NCBI GenBank assembly: GCA_944332815.1
Contig: CALVKQ010000006.1
Coordinates: 1-64,000 of the forward strand
DNA length: 64,000 nucleotides
DNA from: an uncultured Clostridia bacterium
GTDB taxonomy: Bacteria; Bacillota; Clostridia; Christensenellales; CAG-917
Direction of reading: 5' to 3'
A program made the translations under genes and the position numbers. Shown here in pieces: positions 62,095 through 64,000 of this stretch. How positions within the stretch are numbered: the stretch's first letter is position 1; every line of letters begins with the position of its first letter. The notes under the pieces are model-generated. The model was given only the letters and a program-made list of their open reading frames with translations. It had not been told where the DNA came from and did no database searches.

Positions 62095-62871
62095 TCACGG
62101 CTCCGAAGAGGGTGCGCGCAGCGTGTCCAATATCTTTTCCTCCGCGAAAGGTCCCTTTCCCAGCGGAGTCAAAGTGAGCAGAGCCATTATCAAAGATATG
62201 CTCCCAAAGATAAGATAATATATTTTCAGTGGGGTCAGAAAGGCGACCGCGACCAGTATCGCTCCCGAGAAAAAATAGTTTTTGAGATTTGAGCGTCTGA
62301 ATGCCGCTTCAAAAAAGGCGGACAGCGAAAATTTCTGTTTTACGCGTTTCAGCTGCGGCAGTGCGCCATGTTTTTTCAGCCAGCGGTATACCGTGCGCAT
62401 TTTGACGGGAGTGACGTGCGCCTGAAAGTATTCGGTCAGCCGGTATGCGCGCCTGTCCACGGTGTGAGTTATGACGAAAATGCGCTTCCTGTCCAGTTCC
62501 TCCGCTTTTGTCAGCAAAGAGTTGAGGTCGTTTGCCCCAAGTGCGCCGAGTTTGACCGCAGCGAATATCACTGCGTCGGACGTCAGGATGTAGTTCGCGC
62601 CGAATTCTATCCCGTCTGCGGTGACCGCCGATTTCAGCAGCCCGATAAGGTAGGACGGAGGACGGACCGCGCATTCTACGGTCAGCCTGTCGCACGAGCA
62701 CGGCTTTGCGCTGCCGCGCTTTATGTAGACAACGGTCACGGCAGCCATGAGCGCCGCCGCAGCAGAAACCGTGAAAACCGCCGTCCACGATGTGAATGCC
62801 GCAGTCGTCCACACAAAAGTCAGCAAAAATACAATCACCACCGTCGCAACGGTGTCAATCACAGTAGCCAT
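62095..62871 (-). CDS. Unknown membrane protein
   Basis: The 258-residue product has two N-terminal membrane helices (about 5-25 and 28-47), a soluble alpha/beta region (about 50-205) and two C-terminal helices (about 207-240). The soluble part has ILTSDAVIFAAVKLGAL, RIFVITHTVDRRAYRL and MRTVYRWLKKHGALPQLKRV. I recognise no family. The alternation of strands and helices might be a nuclease-like or Rossmann-like fold, but no catalytic motif can be named. It converges on obg. No promoter is evident. Confidence 0.6.
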   Translation of the reverse strand: MATVIDTVATVVIVFLLTFVWTTAAFTSWTAVFTVSAAAALMAAVTVVYIKRGSAKPCSCDRLTVECAVRPPSYLIGLLKSAVTADGIEFGANYILTSDAVIFAAVKLGALGANDLNSLLTKAEELDRKRIFVITHTVDRRAYRLTEYFQAHVTPVKMRTVYRWLKKHGALPQLKRVKQKFSLSAFFEAAFRRSNLKNYFFSGAILVAVAFLTPLKIYYLIFGSISLIMALLTLTPLGKGPFAEEKILDTLRAPSSEP

Positions 62872-63026
62872 ATCCCAATGATACCCCCTTCCCCCTCCCT
62901 TTATTCCGAGTGCGGCTGCAGGTCATGTATTTGACCCGTCTTTGACGGGTGCGGCAACTGTGAGATGCAATGGTCGCCGAATGAGGCGCGTCGGCGGATA
63001 GGGAGGGGAAAATGTGCGGAAGTGGG

Positions 63027-63055
63027 TTGAAATCGGGGTGGGATGGGGGTATAAT
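63027..63055 (+). promoter_or_regulatory. Promoter of nadD-yqeK, probably leaderless
   Basis: TTGAAA (63027-63032) and TATAAT (63050-63055), 17 bases apart. The start of transcription would be at or beside the ATG at 63062, and no ribosome-binding site lies between. Confidence 0.75.
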
Positions 63056-63061
63056 CGAAGT

Positions 63062-64000
63062 ATGCTGACGCTGGTATTCGGAGGGGCGTTCGATCCTCCG
63101 CACAACGAACACGTCAAAGCCTTGCAATGCGCGGTGAAAACTCTCGGAGCGGAGCGCGTTGTGGTTTTGCCCACTTATCTTCCGCCGCATAAAGGCGCAG
63201 GTTATTTGGATTTTGAAACGCGCGCGGAACTTGCTCGGCTCGCGTTTTCCGAGACTGCGCGCGAAGTGGTGGTGGACGACGAGGAGCGCGAGCGCGGCAA
63301 GGATAATTACGCCTGTCTGCTGCTTGCGGACATGAAAAAAAAGTACGGCGACATAGCTTATCTCATCGGCGGCGACAGTCTGCGCGATATAGACACCTGG
63401 AAGCACCCGGAGAAGATATTTGCCGAGTGTCCGGTCGTTGTTGCGCCGCGAGAAGGCTGCGGAGATGCGCGCGCTCAACGCGATTCCGCCTTGAAAAAAT
63501 ACGGCGGAGAGATCGTTTTGCTTGATATTATGGGCGAAGACGTGTCTTCCGGGCGCATAAAAGCCAAACTGCTCCTCGGAGAGGAGTGTCCGAATATCCC
63601 GAAGAAAGTGGCGGAATACATAAAAGAGCGCGGTCTGTTCGTGGAATATGCGGAAACCGTGCGCAAATTGAAGGGCATGGAGAGCGAGGAGTTATACGCT
63701 CATTCGGTGGCTGCGGTCATGCGCGCGGTAGACCTCAACTCCCGTCATAATCTGAAACAGGATTTTGAAAAGGTGTTCACTGCGGCGCTGCTGCACGATA
63801 ATGCCAAACAGCGTCCGTCGCTTGACGGGCTTGACGTGCCTGCCGACAGCGTGGGAACGCCCGTGCTGCACCAGTTTTTGGGCGCGGAAAAGGCGAAACG
63901 CGATTTCGGCGTGACAGACGAAGACATCCTGAACGCCATACGGTATCATACGACGGCAAAAGCGGACATGACGACGCTCGAAATGCTCATCTATACGGCG
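63062..64000 (+). CDS. NadD-YqeK fusion: nicotinate-nucleotide adenylyltransferase plus HD hydrolase (runs off the window)
   Basis: An open frame of 313 codons from the ATG reaches the window edge with no stop. Residues 1-200 are NadD: VFGGAFDPPHNEHV (usual form GSFDPxHxGH), GGDSLRDIDTWKHP and SSGRIKAKL. From about residue 205 comes a YqeK-type HD domain: AHSVAAVM, ALLHDNAKQ, LHQFLGAEKAKRDFG and ILNAIRYHTT. YqeK enzymes hydrolyse diadenosine tetraphosphate. In Bacillus these are separate, adjacent genes; here they appear as one polypeptide. The end of the protein lies outside the window. A good promoter lies so close that the mRNA may be leaderless. Confidence 0.88.
   Translation, partial: MLTLVFGGAFDPPHNEHVKALQCAVKTLGAERVVVLPTYLPPHKGAGYLDFETRAELARLAFSETAREVVVDDEERERGKDNYACLLLADMKKKYGDIAYLIGGDSLRDIDTWKHPEKIFAECPVVVAPREGCGDARAQRDSALKKYGGEIVLLDIMGEDVSSGRIKAKLLLGEECPNIPKKVAEYIKERGLFVEYAETVRKLKGMESEELYAHSVAAVMRAVDLNSRHNLKQDFEKVFTAALLHDNAKQRPSLDGLDVPADSVGTPVLHQFLGAEKAKRDFGVTDEDILNAIRYHTTAKADMTTLEMLIYTA

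Overview
The window looks like chromosome from an uncultured, spore-forming Clostridia-type Firmicute with high G+C. The evidence is a complete spoIIIAA-AH operon, a Firmicutes-type comM-dprA-topA-trmFO-hslV-hslU cluster, NfnAB, DUF3343 and a SipW-like signal peptidase. I would guess Christensenellales or a relative from gene content, but no rRNA gene is present to fix the taxonomy.

Layout. 1-500: 130-bp tandem repeats, one copy of a hairpin repeat and a terminator. 555-5206: eight overlapping spoIIIA genes (forespore-mother cell channel). 5207-6421: a palindrome-rich, gene-poor stretch with several repeat families. 6339-8720: a TetR-regulated alcohol dehydrogenase/flavodoxin operon with two matching operators. 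9052-24898: a 15.8-kb genomic island in the 3' end of tRNA-Leu(CAG), bounded by a 21-bp duplication of the tRNA end. 25051-28300: an ABC exporter, with the ATPase apparently frameshifted. 28544-31581: Asp23-like, nusB, xseA, xseB and ispA. 31666-32021: tRNA-Cys and tRNA-Leu(TAA) around a tandem hairpin repeat. 32248-42301: an HTH-only LysR fragment, a 2785-residue cell-surface protein and a SipW-like peptidase. 42477-54009: comM, dprA, topA, trmFO, hslVU, hisS, rseC-like, trxA and glyA. 54217-64000: two small unknown genes, a subtilase, a cysteine desulfurase with DUF3343, nth, nfnAB, obg, a membrane protein and a NadD-YqeK fusion that runs off the window.

The island holds two modules. The left part (9.1-12.9 kb) is a mobile module with a large serine recombinase, a sigma-like HTH protein, a 53-residue protein and an HUH-type rolling-circle Rep followed by large hairpins. 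The right part (13.1-24.5 kb) is a defence module with a tyrosine recombinase, a SNF2 helicase with a PLD-like N-terminus, a DUF4391 protein, a small AT-rich unknown gene, type III Mod and Res, and a convergent HTH gene.

The most interesting observation is at 14039-14215, between the tyrosine recombinase and the helicase. Two sites share an 11-bp asymmetric core in opposite orientation. The outer and inner arms become inverted pairs only if the intervening segment is flipped back. The segment carries a good sigma-A promoter that points into the restriction-modification operon. This reads as an invertible promoter, so the whole extended type III system would be switched on and off by its adjacent recombinase, and this copy is in the ON orientation.
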